DNA of 64,000 nt, taken from Cellulomonas sp. PhB143. GTDB taxonomy: Bacteria > Actinomycetota > Actinomycetes > Actinomycetales > Cellulomonadaceae. The notes beneath the pieces were generated by a model. It saw nothing but the letters and a program-made list of their open reading frames with translations. It had not been told where the DNA came from and did not search any database. The position numbers and the translations under genes were made by a program. The stretch covers positions 62,001 through 126,000 of the forward strand of contig NZ_RKIJ01000014.1 in the NCBI RefSeq assembly GCF_003752595.1. Direction: 5' to 3'. Below are positions 19,801 to 31,159 of this stretch, one piece after another (position 1 is the stretch's first letter; each line of letters begins with the position of its first letter).

Positions 19801-20517
19801 GTCGCCGAGGTCACCTCGCTCGGGCTCGTGCAGATGACCCGCAAGCGGGTCGGCCAGGGGCTCGTCGAGGCCTTCAGCGAGACGTGCGAGCACTGCAACG
19901 GGCGCGGCTTCGTCGTGCACAGCGACCCGATCGAGAAGAACGGCTCCGGCCGCTCCACCGGTCGCGGCGGCGAGCACGGGCCGGACGCGGGGCGTCCGTC
20001 GCGCAACGCCCAGACCGCCTCCCCGGACCGCGGCGAGGACGACGACGAGCAGGACGGCGACGCGTCGCGGTCCTCGCGCGGGCGTCGTCGACGCAGCGGC
20101 AGGGGCGAGGGCTCGAGCGAGTCGCCCGCCGTCCCGGTGCTGCCGGAGCCGACGTCGGAGGCCCGCGAGGCCGTGAAGGCCACGCTCGCCACGATCGCCG
20201 CGGCCGCGGCGCACGCCCACGAGCACGACGGCGAGCACCCGGACGCCGCGGACGGGCCGGCGCGTGCCGCGGCCGCCGCGGCGGCGGTCGACGAGGCCGT
20301 CCAGAGCGCCGTCGGCGACCTCGGCATCGTGCTCCCGGAGCGCTCGACCCCCCCGGCGGCCTCGCCGGAGCCGGAGACCGCGGCCGAGCCGGAGGCACCC
20401 GCGGAGCCCCAGGCCTCGCCGGAGCCCGAGCCGGACAAAGGAGCCGAGGCCGCGCAGGTCTCGGAGCCTGCTGGACCGGCTGACGGGTCGCCGTCCGAGG
20501 TGAGCCCGGCCTCCTGA
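16867..20517 (+). CDS. rne: Ribonuclease E/G family endoribonuclease with very long disordered arms
   Basis: RNase E/G processes rRNA and starts mRNA decay. This 1216-aa protein has about 590 N-terminal residues of low complexity (Ala/Pro/Glu, with several KKAPARR and KAPARRAK units, then acidic stretches and GRRRGG boxes). The S1-containing sensor and catalytic region covers about 610-1010: YLGRVQNVLPSMEAAFVDVG, then DRTEAMTVVDVNTGKFTG, then VVDFIDM with the metal-binding Asp, then the CEHCNGRG zinc-link. A disordered C-terminus of about 190 residues follows. GTG 16867 has CAGGAG upstream; the frame is open for 2.4 kb further upstream, but that stretch is antisense to cydA/cydB and is rejected. 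Confidence 0.94.
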   Translation: MTLDNTTGSADGTAPKKAPRRRVTRTTESLRGAAQATADVPATAPEPARGTAETPVVAPPAAPAETPEPARRSRSRRVVRETGGTPEPAATAAAPRTAPETAIAPETAEAPAAEPAAARTPAKKAPARRATKKAAAPEAVVEQTPADQAPATQAPTEQAPTEQAPAVAKRTTRSRRATKAAAPAEAPATEPVAEPAAAPAAEDAAAPKSAKAPARRAKAPAKQPSRETTPPARGGRPPRDAGAGETDAPSVVAPRLATTALLFQAPESTGRRSRRVQAPAGPPRAGQPTFASAASTRVAGTDASAEAPAEQAGPTAGAQRAAEAPAPAKRSRGGQKKSGGRTRGPRATAQESADAETPTVETPTIETRAVEPGTVEEDATIEPAQAEPAQASLSEDDAAAVEEVGHIESELVAEGVEVPDDELEPETDEDADDEDADDEERGGTPRRRRRRGGRGRRRGGEGRSGDSPASDEDEADEPEGAAEPVPASDESEPGAPVGGEAGSADAARADAGSADAEADSDDSEEGSSSSRRRRRRRRGGRGESTGESGGRGERAERGARTRSITDEVTALKGSTRLEAKRQRRRDGRDAGRRRQIITEAEFLARRESVERSMVVREKDGRTQIAVLEDGILVEHYVSQQSAASMVGNVYLGRVQNVLPSMEAAFVDVGKGRNAVLYAGEVNWDAAGLDGKPRRIESALKSGDSVLVQVTKDPIGHKGARLTSQVTLAGRYLVYVPGGGMTGISRKLPDTERARLKKILKEVVPDGSGVIVRTAAEGASEDDLRADVERLQKQWESIEKKSKSASAPALLQGEPDMAIRVVRDIFNDDFSSLVVAGSAAWEEISGYVGDLAPDLVDRVQRWTSEQDVFAVHRVDEQLAKGLDRKVWLPSGGSLVIDRTEAMTVVDVNTGKFTGSGGTLEETVTKNNIEAAEEIVRQLRLRDIGGIIVVDFIDMVLESNRDLVLRRLVECLGRDRTKHQVAEVTSLGLVQMTRKRVGQGLVEAFSETCEHCNGRGFVVHSDPIEKNGSGRSTGRGGEHGPDAGRPSRNAQTASPDRGEDDDEQDGDASRSSRGRRRRSGRGEGSSESPAVPVLPEPTSEAREAVKATLATIAAAAAHAHEHDGEHPDAADGPARAAAAAAAVDEAVQSAVGDLGIVLPERSTPPAASPEPETAAEPEAPAEPQASPEPEPDKGAEAAQVSEPAGPADGSPSEVSPAS

Positions 20518-20542
20518 CGGGGGTGCGTGCTGTACTGACCCG

Positions 20543-21154
20543 GTGACGGGTGGACGCGTCGAGGCGATCGTCGGGCCGATGTTCGCGGGCAAGAGCGAGG
20601 AGCTCCTGCGCCGCGTGCGTCGCCTGCAGGTCGCCGGGCGCGCGGTCGACGTCGTCACCCACGCCCTCGACACCCGTCGGGGCGTGGGTGCGGTCACCTC
20701 GCACGCCGGCGCTCGCCTCGACGCGAGGACGGTCGCCTCGGCGTCCGCCCTCGCGGCGGGGGTGCCCGACGACGTCGGGGCCGTCGCGGTGGACGAGGCC
20801 CAGTTCTTCGGTCCCGGGCTCGTCGACGCGGTCGAGGGCCTCGCGGACCGTGGCCTGGTGGTGATCGTCGCCGGTCTCGACGTCACGTACGACGCGCGGC
20901 CCTTCGAGCCGATGGTCTCCCTCGCGGCCCTCGCGGAGCGGGTCGACCGGCTCACGGCGGTCTGCGCGGTCTGCGGTCGCGACGCCCCGTTCCACGTCCG
21001 CGCGGACGCACCCCCGTCCGCGGGCGGGGGAGCGGACGCGCTCGCGCCGGTGGCGGAGCACGTCGGCGGGTCCGAGACCTACGAGGCGCGCTGCCGCGAC
21101 CACCTGGGCGACGCGCCCTGGCGTCAGGGCCGGCGCAGCGGGACGAACGTGTAG
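20543..21154 (+). CDS. tdk: Thymidine kinase
   Basis: Phosphorylates thymidine to dTMP for salvage. The 203-aa protein has the P-loop GPMFAGKSEELLRRVRR near residues 11-27, the Walker-B-like VDEAQFF near 83-89 that holds the catalytic Glu, the lasso/thymidine-binding region GLDVTYDARPFEPM near 112-125, and a partial cysteine set (CAVCGR ... C). The fourth zinc ligand is not in the usual CxxC pair, as in several actinobacterial members. It starts at GTG 26 bases after rne. Its last 31 bases overlap the convergent PCMT-like gene. Confidence 0.92.
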   Translation: MTGGRVEAIVGPMFAGKSEELLRRVRRLQVAGRAVDVVTHALDTRRGVGAVTSHAGARLDARTVASASALAAGVPDDVGAVAVDEAQFFGPGLVDAVEGLADRGLVVIVAGLDVTYDARPFEPMVSLAALAERVDRLTAVCAVCGRDAPFHVRADAPPSAGGGADALAPVAEHVGGSETYEARCRDHLGDAPWRQGRRSGTNV

Positions 21155-21738
21155 GTCCCGTGCTCCGAGGTCCGGAGCTGTTCGCCGTCGCGCTCCACGA
21201 GCACCAGGACGTGCCGCACGGGGGCGACCATGCGCCCGCCGTCGGCCAGCTGGTCGACGAGGTCCGCGGGGAGCGTCTCCGCCGCGGCCGAGACGAGGAT
21301 CCGGTCCCAGCCGCCCGGGCGGGGGCTGCCGAGCACGCCGGGCGCCGCCTGCTGCACGCTCGCCCACGGCGTCTCGCAGGCGGCGAGCGCCTGCGCGGAG
21401 CGGTCCACGAGCTCGGGGACGAGCTCGACGCCGAGCACCTCGCCCGTGGGCCCGACGAGGTGGGCGAGCAGCGCCGTCGTCCACCCGGACCCCGAGCCGA
21501 CGTCCAGCGCCCACGCGCCGGGCGGGACCTCCAGGAGCCGGAGCATCTCGGCGACCGTCGACGGCTGCGAGCACGTGGCCCCGAAGCCGATGTCGATCGG
21601 GTGGTCCTCGCCCGCGCGGGAACGGGCCGACGCCGGCAGGAAGGCGGCGCGGTCCACCGCGCGGACGGCGTCCCCGACGCGGTCCGGACCGGGGACGGGC
21701 GTGCCGGCGTCGTCGGACGTGCCAGGACCGTCGGGCAT
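21124..21738 (-). CDS. Protein-L-isoaspartate O-methyltransferase family protein
   Basis: PCMT enzymes methylate isoaspartyl residues in damaged proteins so that they can be repaired. The 204-aa protein shows the family core: IGFGATCSQPSTVAEMLRLL near residues 50-69 (substrate side), the SAM loop ALDVGSGSGWTTALLA near 77-92, LGVELVPELV, and WDRILVSAAAETLP near 148-161. AGGAGG lies nine bases before ATG 21738. The C-terminal strand region is ordinary. It is the downstream neighbour of a BCCT transporter, with no obvious functional link. Confidence 0.9.
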   Translation of the reverse strand: MPDGPGTSDDAGTPVPGPDRVGDAVRAVDRAAFLPASARSRAGEDHPIDIGFGATCSQPSTVAEMLRLLEVPPGAWALDVGSGSGWTTALLAHLVGPTGEVLGVELVPELVDRSAQALAACETPWASVQQAAPGVLGSPRPGGWDRILVSAAAETLPADLVDQLADGGRMVAPVRHVLVLVERDGEQLRTSEHGTYTFVPLRRP

Positions 21739-21821
21739 CACGTGCCTCCTCGCGACCGTGTCCACCGACAGTACGACGGGCAGGTCGTGCACGACACGCG
21801 AGCGCCGCGCCGGCGTGCGGT

Positions 21822-23753
21822 TCAGGAGCGCGTGGGCACCGGTTCGTGCACGGCGTCCCCGTGGCCGTCCGGCTCGCCCGCGGCAGGTTCCTCCTCGTGC
21901 GGGCTGTACCAGTCGCTGAGGGCGGGGTCCTCGGAGTCGAGCCACGCGCCTGCGCCGTCCTCGTGGGCCGCGGACACGACGCCCACGACGAAGTCGTCCC
22001 CGTGCTCCTCGATGCCGCTGCGTACCCCGCGGCTGAGGGCCTCGCGCGCATAGCGCCGCCGCAGCGTCTGCGGGTCCCGGGCGAGGTCCTTCGCCCACGC
22101 GACCATGATGAGCATCACCACGAAGGCGAAGGGGAGCGCGGTGATGATCACCAGGCTCTGCAGTCCGCTGAGGGCGACCGCGCCTCCCGCGACGAGCAGC
22201 ACCCCCGCGATGGCCGCCAGCGCGACGCCCCACACGATGGTCGTCCAGCGGCTGGGTGTGGGGTTGCCGTGCTGGGACTGCGAGGACATCACGATCGACG
22301 CGGAGTCGGCGCTCGTGACGAAGAAGATGACGATCGAGACCATCGCGACGACGGACGTGAGCGTCCCCGCGGGGAGCTGGTGCAGGAGCGTGAACAGCAT
22401 GTCCTGCGGGGACTCGGCCGAGCTGAGGGCGCCCGTGGTCTGCTCCAGCCACATCGCCGTGCCGCCGAGGACGGTGAACCAGACCAGGCACACGGTCGAC
22501 GGGACGACGATGACGGTCACCACGAACTCGCGGAGCGTGCGCCCGCGGCTGATCCGGGCGATGAAGAGCCCGACGAAGGGCGTCCACGAGACCCACCACG
22601 CCCAGTAGTACGTGGTCCACGAGTCCATGAACGACTGGGCGTCCGGGCTCGTCGCGCCGGACTGCGCCATGAGGGTGAACCCCTCGGCGAGGAACGTCAT
22701 GAACGCGCCGGGTATCAGGTTGAGGATGAGGACGGTCGGCCCGGCGACGAACACGAAGAGCCCGAGCAGCCCTGCGACGACCATGTTGATGTTGGACAGG
22801 GCGCGGATGCCGCGCTTGACGCCCGAGACCGCCGAGAAGATGAAGCCGATCGCGAGGATCGCGATGATCGCCACGAGCGCGCCGTTGGTCATCGGCCCGG
22901 CGCCGCTGACGATCTCGATGCCACGCCCGATCTGCAGGGCGCCGATGCCGAGGGAGACCGCCGTGCCGAACAGCGTCACGATGATCGCGAAGGCGTCGAC
23001 CACGCCGCCGAGCCCGCCCTTGGTGCGCTCACCGAAGATGGGCTCGAGCAGCGAGGAGATGAGCGGCGAGCGCCCCTTGCGGTAGGCGGCGTAGGCGACT
23101 GCGCCACCGACGAGCGCGTAGTAGGCCCACGCGACCGGGCCCCAGTGGAACAGGGTCTGCGCGATCGCGACGTGCATCGCGTGATCGGACTCCGCCGGGA
23201 CGTCGGCGAATGCCGGTGGCAGGTCCAGGAAGTAGGTGATCGGCTCGTACGGTCCGTAGAAGAGCAGGCCGATCCCCATGCCTGCGGAGAAGAGCATCGC
23301 GACCCACGAGCCCGTGGAGAACTCGGGCTTCTCGTGGTCCTGGCCGAGGCGGACGGCCCGGTACCGGCCGAATCCGAGCCACATCATGAACACGAACACG
23401 GTGACGGTGAGCAGCCCGAACATCCAGCCGAACGAGCGGCTGACCCACGCGAGTCCTGCGGTGGAGGCGCTCGAGAGGCTCTCCGGTGCCACCACGCCCC
23501 ACCCGAGAAGGCCGACCACGAAGACGGCGGCGATCGCGAACACCGGCCAGCTGGTGCGGAAGGTGCTGTGCGTCTGCTCCACGCCGAGGCCAGGAAGCAG
23601 GGCGGGATGGACGCCCTCGGCGGTCGAGGGGTCCGTCACCTCCTGGATCACCCGCTCGGCGTCGTCCGCGACGCGGCGTGCAGCGGAGTGGCCGTCGCGG
23701 GCGGGGGGCGGCGGCTCGGCGGCGGTCTCGGGCGTGCGTCGGGGGGTCTTCAT
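21822..23753 (-). CDS. BCCT family betaine/choline/carnitine transporter
   Basis: Secondary transporter for compatible solutes such as glycine betaine, driven by Na+ or H+. The 643-aa protein has about 12 helices. The glycine-rich helix GMGIGLLFYGPYEPI lies near residue 160, and the Trp-rich BCCT signature YYWAWWVSWTPFVGLFIARIS lies near 375-395, followed by RGRTLREF. Hydrophilic N- and C-terminal extensions (about 60 and 90 residues, the last acidic) may sense osmotic strength as in BetP. AAGGA upstream favours ATG 23753 over an earlier Met. Substrate specificity is not determinable. Confidence 0.93.
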   Translation of the reverse strand: MKTPRRTPETAAEPPPPARDGHSAARRVADDAERVIQEVTDPSTAEGVHPALLPGLGVEQTHSTFRTSWPVFAIAAVFVVGLLGWGVVAPESLSSASTAGLAWVSRSFGWMFGLLTVTVFVFMMWLGFGRYRAVRLGQDHEKPEFSTGSWVAMLFSAGMGIGLLFYGPYEPITYFLDLPPAFADVPAESDHAMHVAIAQTLFHWGPVAWAYYALVGGAVAYAAYRKGRSPLISSLLEPIFGERTKGGLGGVVDAFAIIVTLFGTAVSLGIGALQIGRGIEIVSGAGPMTNGALVAIIAILAIGFIFSAVSGVKRGIRALSNINMVVAGLLGLFVFVAGPTVLILNLIPGAFMTFLAEGFTLMAQSGATSPDAQSFMDSWTTYYWAWWVSWTPFVGLFIARISRGRTLREFVVTVIVVPSTVCLVWFTVLGGTAMWLEQTTGALSSAESPQDMLFTLLHQLPAGTLTSVVAMVSIVIFFVTSADSASIVMSSQSQHGNPTPSRWTTIVWGVALAAIAGVLLVAGGAVALSGLQSLVIITALPFAFVVMLIMVAWAKDLARDPQTLRRRYAREALSRGVRSGIEEHGDDFVVGVVSAAHEDGAGAWLDSEDPALSDWYSPHEEEPAAGEPDGHGDAVHEPVPTRS

Positions 23754-23935
23754 GAGAAGGATCCTTCGGGCGTTCGCGGATGCCGCTGTCGACCGGCGGG
23801 GCATGACGGTCAGGAACCATACAGGTAGCCTCGACCGGGGCTTGACCTGGCGGTGCGAGTTCCTGGTCCGTCGATCAGGGCTGGGTCACGTGTTCGGTGT
23901 GCGCGACGCCACTGCCCGCGCGGGCGGCACCGGGA

Positions 23936-23964
23936 TTGACCCGGGCGTCGGCATTCCGTAATCT
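23936..23964 (+). promoter_or_regulatory. Sigma-70-type promoter of rplU-rpmA(-obgE)
   Basis: TTGACC at 23936-23941 and TAATCT at 23959-23964 are separated by exactly 17 bases, a very good match to the housekeeping consensus in a GC-rich genome. Transcription would start near 23971, leaving a leader of about 130 bases before rplU. That is long enough for autoregulation, although no named leader motif was recognised. Confidence 0.75.
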
Positions 23965-24100
23965 TGGACGTCGGTGCGCTTCGCGCGCGCCTTTCCGGTG
24001 TGCCCCCGGACCAGATCGCACTCCTGCACCGCGGTGTACCGAGTCACCAAGACGGTCGGGCGGGCGAGCACACGACATGGCGAGAGAGATGAGCAGCAAC

Positions 24101-24409
24101 GTGGTGTACGCAGTGGTGAAGGCCGGAGGCCGCCAGGAGAAGGTGTCCGTCGGCGATATCGTCGTCGTCGACCGTCTGAAGGCGACCGAGGGTGCGTCCG
24201 TCGAGCTTCCTGCTCTCCTCCTCGTCGACGGGGAGAAGGTGACCACCGACGCCGAGAAGCTCGCGAAGGTCGTCGTCACCGCCGAGGTCGTCCGGGACGA
24301 GAAGGGCCCGAAGATCACGATCCTCCGGTACAAGAACAAGACCGGCTACCGCCGTCGTCAGGGCCACCGTCAGCAGCTGACGCGCCTGAAGGTCACCGGC
24401 ATCAAGTGA
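24101..24409 (+). CDS. rplU: 50S ribosomal protein L21
   Basis: L21 binds 23S rRNA on the 50S subunit. The 102-aa protein has [18 protein letters not shown] at the N-terminus and the basic end [22 protein letters not shown]. The start is uncertain: GTG 24101 gives the usual family length, while in-frame ATGs at 24077 and 24089 would add eight and four residues and have only weak ribosome-binding sites. It is followed by rpmA and then obgE, the standard order. Confidence 0.95.
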   Translation: MVYAVVKAGGRQEKVSVGDIVVVDRLKATEGASVELPALLLVDGEKVTTDAEKLAKVVVTAEVVRDEKGPKITILRYKNKTGYRRRQGHRQQLTRLKVTGIK

Positions 24410-24474
24410 TCCTCCCGCCGGCTCTCGGCCGGCGCGGGACTCCCTCGACACTCTTCGTACGAAAGCAGGACTGA

Positions 24475-26397
<1,923 letters not shown>

Positions 26398-26470
26398 GCC
26401 CGGCCGGCCCGCCCGACCCACGTGCCGGACGCCGCTGCGCCGCCCGCGCGCCGCGCGCCATGATGTCCCC

Positions 26471-27604
26471 GTGACTCCCGGCTCCCGCGCGCAGGCGGCC
26501 GACGCGGCCCGCGTCGTCGTCAAGATCGGCTCCTCCTCCCTGACCGGGCCGGACGGCCGCCTCGCCCCCGAGGCGGTCACGGCGCTCGTCGACGTGCTCG
26601 CCGCGCGGCGCGCCGCGGGCCAGCAGGTGGTCCTCGTGACCAGCGGCTCGATCGCCGCGGGCATCGACCCCCTCGGCCTCGCCGCACGCCCGCGCGACCT
26701 CGCCACCGCCCAGGCGGCGGCATCCGTGGGCCAGGGGATGCTCGTGGCCCGGTACACGGCGGCGTTCGCCGCGCACGGCCTGCGCGTCGGCCAGGTGCTC
26801 CTGACCGCGGAGGACACGGTGCGCCGCGGCCACTACCGCAACGCCCAGCGCGCGCTCGAGCGCCTGCTCGCCCTCGGCGTGGTGCCGATCGTCAACGAGA
26901 ACGACGCGGTGGCGACCGACGAGATCCGGTTCGGCGACAACGACCGCCTCGCCGCCCTCGTCTCCCACCTGGTGCGCGCCGACGTGCTGGTGCTGCTCAC
27001 CGACGTCGACGGCCTGTACACGGGCCCGCCGGACCTGCCGGGCTCCGTCCGGGTGCCCGTCGTCTCGGGCCCCGCGGACCTCGAGGGCATCGAGGTCACC
27101 GCCCGGGGCAGCTCTGTGGGGACCGGGGGCATGGTCACCAAGCTCGAGGCCGCGGCGCTGGCGACGACGTCCGGCGTCCCGGTGGTGCTCACGCTCGCCG
27201 AGAACGCCGCCGCCGCGCTGGCGGGGGAGGACGTCGGCACCTGGTTCGCCGCGACCGGGCGGCGCACGTCGCGGCGCCGCCTGTGGCTCGCGCACGCCGC
27301 CCGCACGCGGGGCACGCTCGTGCTCGACGACGGCGCGGTGGCGGCGGTGCGCGCCGGGCGCGCCTCCCTGCTCCCCGCCGGGGTCACGGGCGTCGCCGGC
27401 GACTTCGACGCGGGCGACCCGGTCGACCTCGTCGGGCCCGACGGCGTCGTCGTCGCGCGCGGGCTCGTCGCCTTCGACTCGGGCGAGATCCCGGGGCTGA
27501 TGGGCCGCTCGACGCACGCCCTGCGCGACGAGCTGGGGGAGGGCTACGACCGCGAGGTCGTGCACCGCGACGACCTGGTGCTGGTGCGCGCCCGCCGCCG
27601 GTGA
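26471..27604 (+). CDS. proB: Glutamate 5-kinase with C-terminal PUA domain
   Basis: Catalyses the first step of proline synthesis, phosphorylating L-glutamate. The 377-aa protein has the amino-acid kinase fold: [10 protein letters not shown] near residues 16-25, [11 protein letters not shown] near 56-66, the substrate segment [17 protein letters not shown] near 140-156, and the nucleotide-side [12 protein letters not shown] near 218-229. A PUA domain covers about 285-370. It starts at GTG 73 bases after obgE and is followed by proA, so feedback control by proline is expected from the family. Confidence 0.95.
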   Translation: MTPGSRAQAADAARVVVKIGSSSLTGPDGRLAPEAVTALVDVLAARRAAGQQVVLVTSGSIAAGIDPLGLAARPRDLATAQAAASVGQGMLVARYTAAFAAHGLRVGQVLLTAEDTVRRGHYRNAQRALERLLALGVVPIVNENDAVATDEIRFGDNDRLAALVSHLVRADVLVLLTDVDGLYTGPPDLPGSVRVPVVSGPADLEGIEVTARGSSVGTGGMVTKLEAAALATTSGVPVVLTLAENAAAALAGEDVGTWFAATGRRTSRRRLWLAHAARTRGTLVLDDGAVAAVRAGRASLLPAGVTGVAGDFDAGDPVDLVGPDGVVVARGLVAFDSGEIPGLMGRSTHALRDELGEGYDREVVHRDDLVLVRARRR

Positions 27605-27671
27605 GGCCCGCGCCGGACCGGAGGGCGGACGCCCCTGCCCGCTGTCGCCCGGCGGTCGTAGGCTCGGCGTC

Positions 27672-28958
27672 ATGACAGCACAGAACGTGCCCGACGACGT
27701 CCGCGCGGCCGTCGAGGACGTCGCCCGGCGGGCCAAGTTCGCCTCGCGCACCCTGGCGACGGCGACCCGCGCGACCAAGGACGCGGCGCTCGGCGCGCTC
27801 GCGGACGCCCTGGTCGCGCAGGCCGACGCGATCGTCGCGGCGAACGCGCAGGACCTGGACCGGGGCCGGGCCGGCGGCATGAGCGACGGGCTGCTCGACC
27901 GGCTCGCCCTGACGCCGGAGCGCATCGGGGCGATCGCCGACGCCCTGCGCGAGCTCGCCGCGCTGCCCGACCCGGTGGGCGAGGTCGTGCGCGGCTCGAC
28001 CCTGCCCAACGGCCTGCGGCTGCGCCAGGTGCGCGTGCCCATGGGCGTGGTCGGCATGATCTACGAGGCCCGCCCCAACGTGACCGTGGACGCCGCCGGG
28101 CTCGCCCTGAAGTCCGGCAACGCGGTGATCCTGCGCGGCGGCTCGGCCGCGGCGAGCTCGAACGAGGTGATCGTCGGGGTGCTGGCCGCCGCCCTCGAGA
28201 AGCAGGGGCTGCCGGGGGACCTGGTGCAGTCGATCGACGCGCACGGGCGCCCGGGCGGCGTCGCGCTGATGCGCGCGCGAGGCCTCGTGGACGTGCTCGT
28301 CCCGCGCGGCGGGGCGGAGCTCATCCGGACCGTCGTGCGGGAGTCGACCGTGCCCGTCATCGAGACCGGCGTCGGCAACTGCCACGTCTTCGTCGACGCG
28401 AGCGCCGACCCGATGACGGCGCTCGAGATCGTGCTGAACTCCAAGACGCACCGGGTCGGCGTGTGCAACGCCGCGGAGACGCTGCTCGTGCACGCCGAGG
28501 CGGCCGAGGAGGTGCTGCCTGCGATCCTCGACGCGCTCGACGCGGCCGGCGTCGTCCTGCACGGTGACGAGGCCACGGCACGGCTCGCCCCCGAGGGGGT
28601 CGTGGTGGTCCCCGCCACGGACGAGGACTGGGCGCGCGAGTACCTGGCACCCGAGATCGCGGTCCGGGTCGTCGACGACCTCGACGGCGCGATCGAGCAC
28701 GTCCGGGCCTGGACGTCGGGGCACACCGAGGCGATCGTCACGCGCGACCTCGCGAGCAGCGAGCGGTTCGTGGCCGAGCTCGACTCCGCCGCGATCATGG
28801 TCAACGCCAGCACGCGGTTCACGGACGGCGGGCAGTTCGGCCTCGGCGCCGAGATCGGCATCTCCACGCAGAAGCTGCACGCCCGCGGCCCGATGGGCCT
28901 CGGGGAGCTGACCACGACCAAGTGGATCGTGCACGGCGACGGCCACGTGCGTGTCTGA
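27672..28958 (+). CDS. proA: Glutamate-5-semialdehyde dehydrogenase (gamma-glutamyl phosphate reductase)
   Basis: Reduces gamma-glutamyl phosphate with NADPH, the second step of proline synthesis. The 428-aa aldehyde-dehydrogenase-fold protein has [21 protein letters not shown] near residues 121-141, [10 protein letters not shown] near 154-163, the catalytic-Cys segment [15 protein letters not shown] near 260-274, and a C-terminal [20 protein letters not shown]. It begins 67 bases after proB with ATG 27672 and completes the pathway step with it. Confidence 0.96.
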   Translation: MTAQNVPDDVRAAVEDVARRAKFASRTLATATRATKDAALGALADALVAQADAIVAANAQDLDRGRAGGMSDGLLDRLALTPERIGAIADALRELAALPDPVGEVVRGSTLPNGLRLRQVRVPMGVVGMIYEARPNVTVDAAGLALKSGNAVILRGGSAAASSNEVIVGVLAAALEKQGLPGDLVQSIDAHGRPGGVALMRARGLVDVLVPRGGAELIRTVVRESTVPVIETGVGNCHVFVDASADPMTALEIVLNSKTHRVGVCNAAETLLVHAEAAEEVLPAILDALDAAGVVLHGDEATARLAPEGVVVVPATDEDWAREYLAPEIAVRVVDDLDGAIEHVRAWTSGHTEAIVTRDLASSERFVAELDSAAIMVNASTRFTDGGQFGLGAEIGISTQKLHARGPMGLGELTTTKWIVHGDGHVRV

Positions 28959-29079
28959 CGCGCTCGTGAGGACGCCGGCGCGGGCGCCCGCGGAGGGTGC
29001 GCCCGGGCGATCGTGCAAGAATTGACCATCTCTTCCGCCCCCCGGTCCGCCGGCGGGCGGGGCACCGGAGGAACGACCC

Positions 29080-29250
29080 ATGGAGGACACCGTGCTTGCA
29101 GCAGCCCTGACCGTCGCCGAGAAGGCCGCCGAGCCTGTCGTCAACGAGCTCCCCATGCCCCCGATCGTGTTCGGGATCCTCGCGTTCGCGGGCCTGTGCA
29201 CGCTGCTGCTCGTGGCCTACGCCTTCCGGAGCATCGGCACGCGTCACTGA
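29080..29250 (+). CDS. Small single-span membrane protein between proA and nadD
   Basis: This 56-aa protein has an amphipathic start ([19 protein letters not shown]), a single membrane helix near residues 29-50 ([20 protein letters not shown]) and a short basic end RSIGTRH. GGAGG at 29067-29071 is an excellent ribosome-binding site. Short membrane proteins at this position upstream of nadD are common in actinobacteria; no function is known to me. Confidence 0.75.
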   Translation: MEDTVLAAALTVAEKAAEPVVNELPMPPIVFGILAFAGLCTLLLVAYAFRSIGTRH

Positions 29251-29282
29251 CGCGGGCCACCCCGACGGACGCCGCAGGACCA

Positions 29283-29891
29283 GTGACCGCTCCGCGCACG
29301 CCCCGCCTGGGCGTCATGGGCGGCACGTTCGACCCGATCCACCACGGTCACCTCGTCGCCGCGAGCGAGGCTGCGGCCCGGTTCGACCTGGACGAGGTCG
29401 TCTTCGTGCCCACGGGGCACCCGTCGTTCAAGCAGGACCAGCAGGTCAGCGACGCCGAGCACCGCTACCTGATGACGGTCGTCGCGACCGCGTCGAACCC
29501 GCGGTTCACCGTCAGCCGCGTCGACGTCGACCGTCCCGGCCTGACGTACACGATCGACACGCTGCGCGACCTGCGCGCGCAGCGCCCCGGCACCGAGCTG
29601 TACTTCATCTCCGGCGCCGACGCGATCGAGCAGATCCTGCGCTGGAAGGACGCCGACGACCTGTGGGGGATGGCCCACTTCGTCGCCGTGACGCGGCCCG
29701 GGCACGAGCTCGACCTCGCGCACCTGCCCCCTGGCGTGGTCACGCGCCTCGAGGTCCCCGCGCTGTCCATCTCGTCGACGGACTGTCGCGAGAGGGCCCG
29801 GATGGGGCACCCTGTCTGGTATCTGGTCCCGGACGGCGTGGTCCAGTACATCGCCAAGTACCGTCTGTATCGAGGTAGTCCTGATGAGTGA
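29283..29891 (+). CDS. nadD: Nicotinate-nucleotide adenylyltransferase
   Basis: Adenylates nicotinate mononucleotide to make deamido-NAD in NAD synthesis. The 202-aa protein has [12 protein letters not shown] near residues 13-24 (the HxGH catalytic motif), [13 protein letters not shown] near 43-55, and the C-terminal [27 protein letters not shown] 29283 with AGGA upstream is preferred; longer in-frame starts would overlap the small membrane protein. It overlaps the next gene by eight bases. Confidence 0.95.
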   Translation: MTAPRTPRLGVMGGTFDPIHHGHLVAASEAAARFDLDEVVFVPTGHPSFKQDQQVSDAEHRYLMTVVATASNPRFTVSRVDVDRPGLTYTIDTLRDLRAQRPGTELYFISGADAIEQILRWKDADDLWGMAHFVAVTRPGHELDLAHLPPGVVTRLEVPALSISSTDCRERARMGHPVWYLVPDGVVQYIAKYRLYRGSPDE

Positions 29892-31107
29892 ACCGACGGG
29901 TGATCCCGTGCGACCGCTGACCCGGCGCGAGCTGCGCGAGCGCGAGCAGGCCGCGGCGGTACCGCAGCCGCCGGCGCCGGCCCGCCCGGCGGTGCCGCCT
30001 CCCGCGCCGGTCTCGCGGCGCTCCATGCGCGAGCCGCAGGCGCCCTCCGGTGCGCCGGACCGGTCGCAGACGACGACCTCGACGCCCAGCGTGCGCACGG
30101 TCCGCCCGCCGGCGGCCAGCGCGGGGGTCCGGCGGCTCGACGAGACCGGCCGCCTGTCGCCGGTCGAGGACAGCGGCCGGTTCACCGGCACGTCGCGCAG
30201 CGTCGCGCACCCCGGCTCGCAGGCGACGGCGGCGCAGGGCCGTCCGAGCGCGCAGAGCCCTGCACCGACGGCGTGGGGGAGCGCGTCCTCGCGTCCGGCC
30301 AGGTCGCCCGAGGTCGCCGCGAGCCCCATGTACCGGGCGGCTCCCGCCCCCCAGGGCACGACGGCGCAGTCCCCGGCCCAGGCGCCGACCCGTACCTCGC
30401 GCCTGGCACCGCAGCAGGCGCCGTCCTCGGGCCGCGTCGAGAACCGCGGGTGGGGCGCCGCGACGGCCGACCCGTCGGCGACCGCACCGTTCACCCCCGC
30501 GGAGCGGAGCGCCGCGACCTCGCCCGCGACTCCTGCCTCGCCCTCCGCATCGTCGGGCCCTGCCGTGCCGACCCCCTCCTCGCCGGCGCGGACCTCGATC
30601 CGCCGGGCTCCGTCGTCGGCCGACCCCCAGCGCTCGCCGCACACGCCCGCGCCGGCCGCCGCCGCGGCGCCGCTGCCGTGGGGATCGGCGAGCGCCGCGG
30701 CGGCGCAGCCTGCCAGCGCCCGCCCCGCCGACCCGCAGGCCGCTGACCCGCAGCCCGCCGCCGCGCCGGTGCTGCCGTGGGCGAGCGCCGCCGGGGCCTC
30801 GCGCGCGAGCGACGAGGGCCCGTTCGGGCTCCAGGCGCACCTCGAGAACGAGGCGTTCCCGCGCGTCGGCGCCGGGTCGCCGGACCGGCGCGACGACGTG
30901 GACGACGACGCCCGCGAGGCGCACCCGCCCGCCAAGCGGCACTCCTACACCTGGCTGCACTACCTGATCCTCGTCGCGGTCGCCTTCGTGCTGGGCCTGC
31001 TCGTGTGGCAGCTCGCCGACACCTCCGCGGACGCGGGTGCCGCGGGCGCCGCGGGCGCCTCCGCCCCGACACTCACCACCGCGCACGCGCGCGGCCCCTC
31101 GCTCTGA
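29884..31107 (+). CDS. Large Pro/Ala-rich protein with one C-terminal membrane span
   Basis: This 407-aa protein starts with a conserved-looking basic motif ([12 protein letters not shown], residues 11-22). It continues as about 330 residues of low-complexity Ala/Pro/Ser sequence with repeats of the form LPWGSAS / LPWASAA. A single membrane helix lies near 358-378 ([19 protein letters not shown]) and a short Ala-rich outside end follows. Its place between nadD and rsfS is frequent in actinobacteria. Function is unknown; a cytoplasmic disordered domain anchored by a tail helix is what the sequence shows. Confidence 0.75.
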   Translation: MSEPTGDPVRPLTRRELREREQAAAVPQPPAPARPAVPPPAPVSRRSMREPQAPSGAPDRSQTTTSTPSVRTVRPPAASAGVRRLDETGRLSPVEDSGRFTGTSRSVAHPGSQATAAQGRPSAQSPAPTAWGSASSRPARSPEVAASPMYRAAPAPQGTTAQSPAQAPTRTSRLAPQQAPSSGRVENRGWGAATADPSATAPFTPAERSAATSPATPASPSASSGPAVPTPSSPARTSIRRAPSSADPQRSPHTPAPAAAAAPLPWGSASAAAAQPASARPADPQAADPQPAAAPVLPWASAAGASRASDEGPFGLQAHLENEAFPRVGAGSPDRRDDVDDDAREAHPPAKRHSYTWLHYLILVAVAFVLGLLVWQLADTSADAGAAGAAGASAPTLTTAHARGPSL

Positions 31108-31159
31108 CCCCCACCAGCGGGCGCCGCACCGGCGCCCCGGACGAACGGAAGACCCCCAC

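Noticed and set aside
16891-20955. Minus-strand 1354-codon open frame opposite rne
   Set aside because: Shadow of the repetitive GC-rich rne gene; no start signal and no domain.
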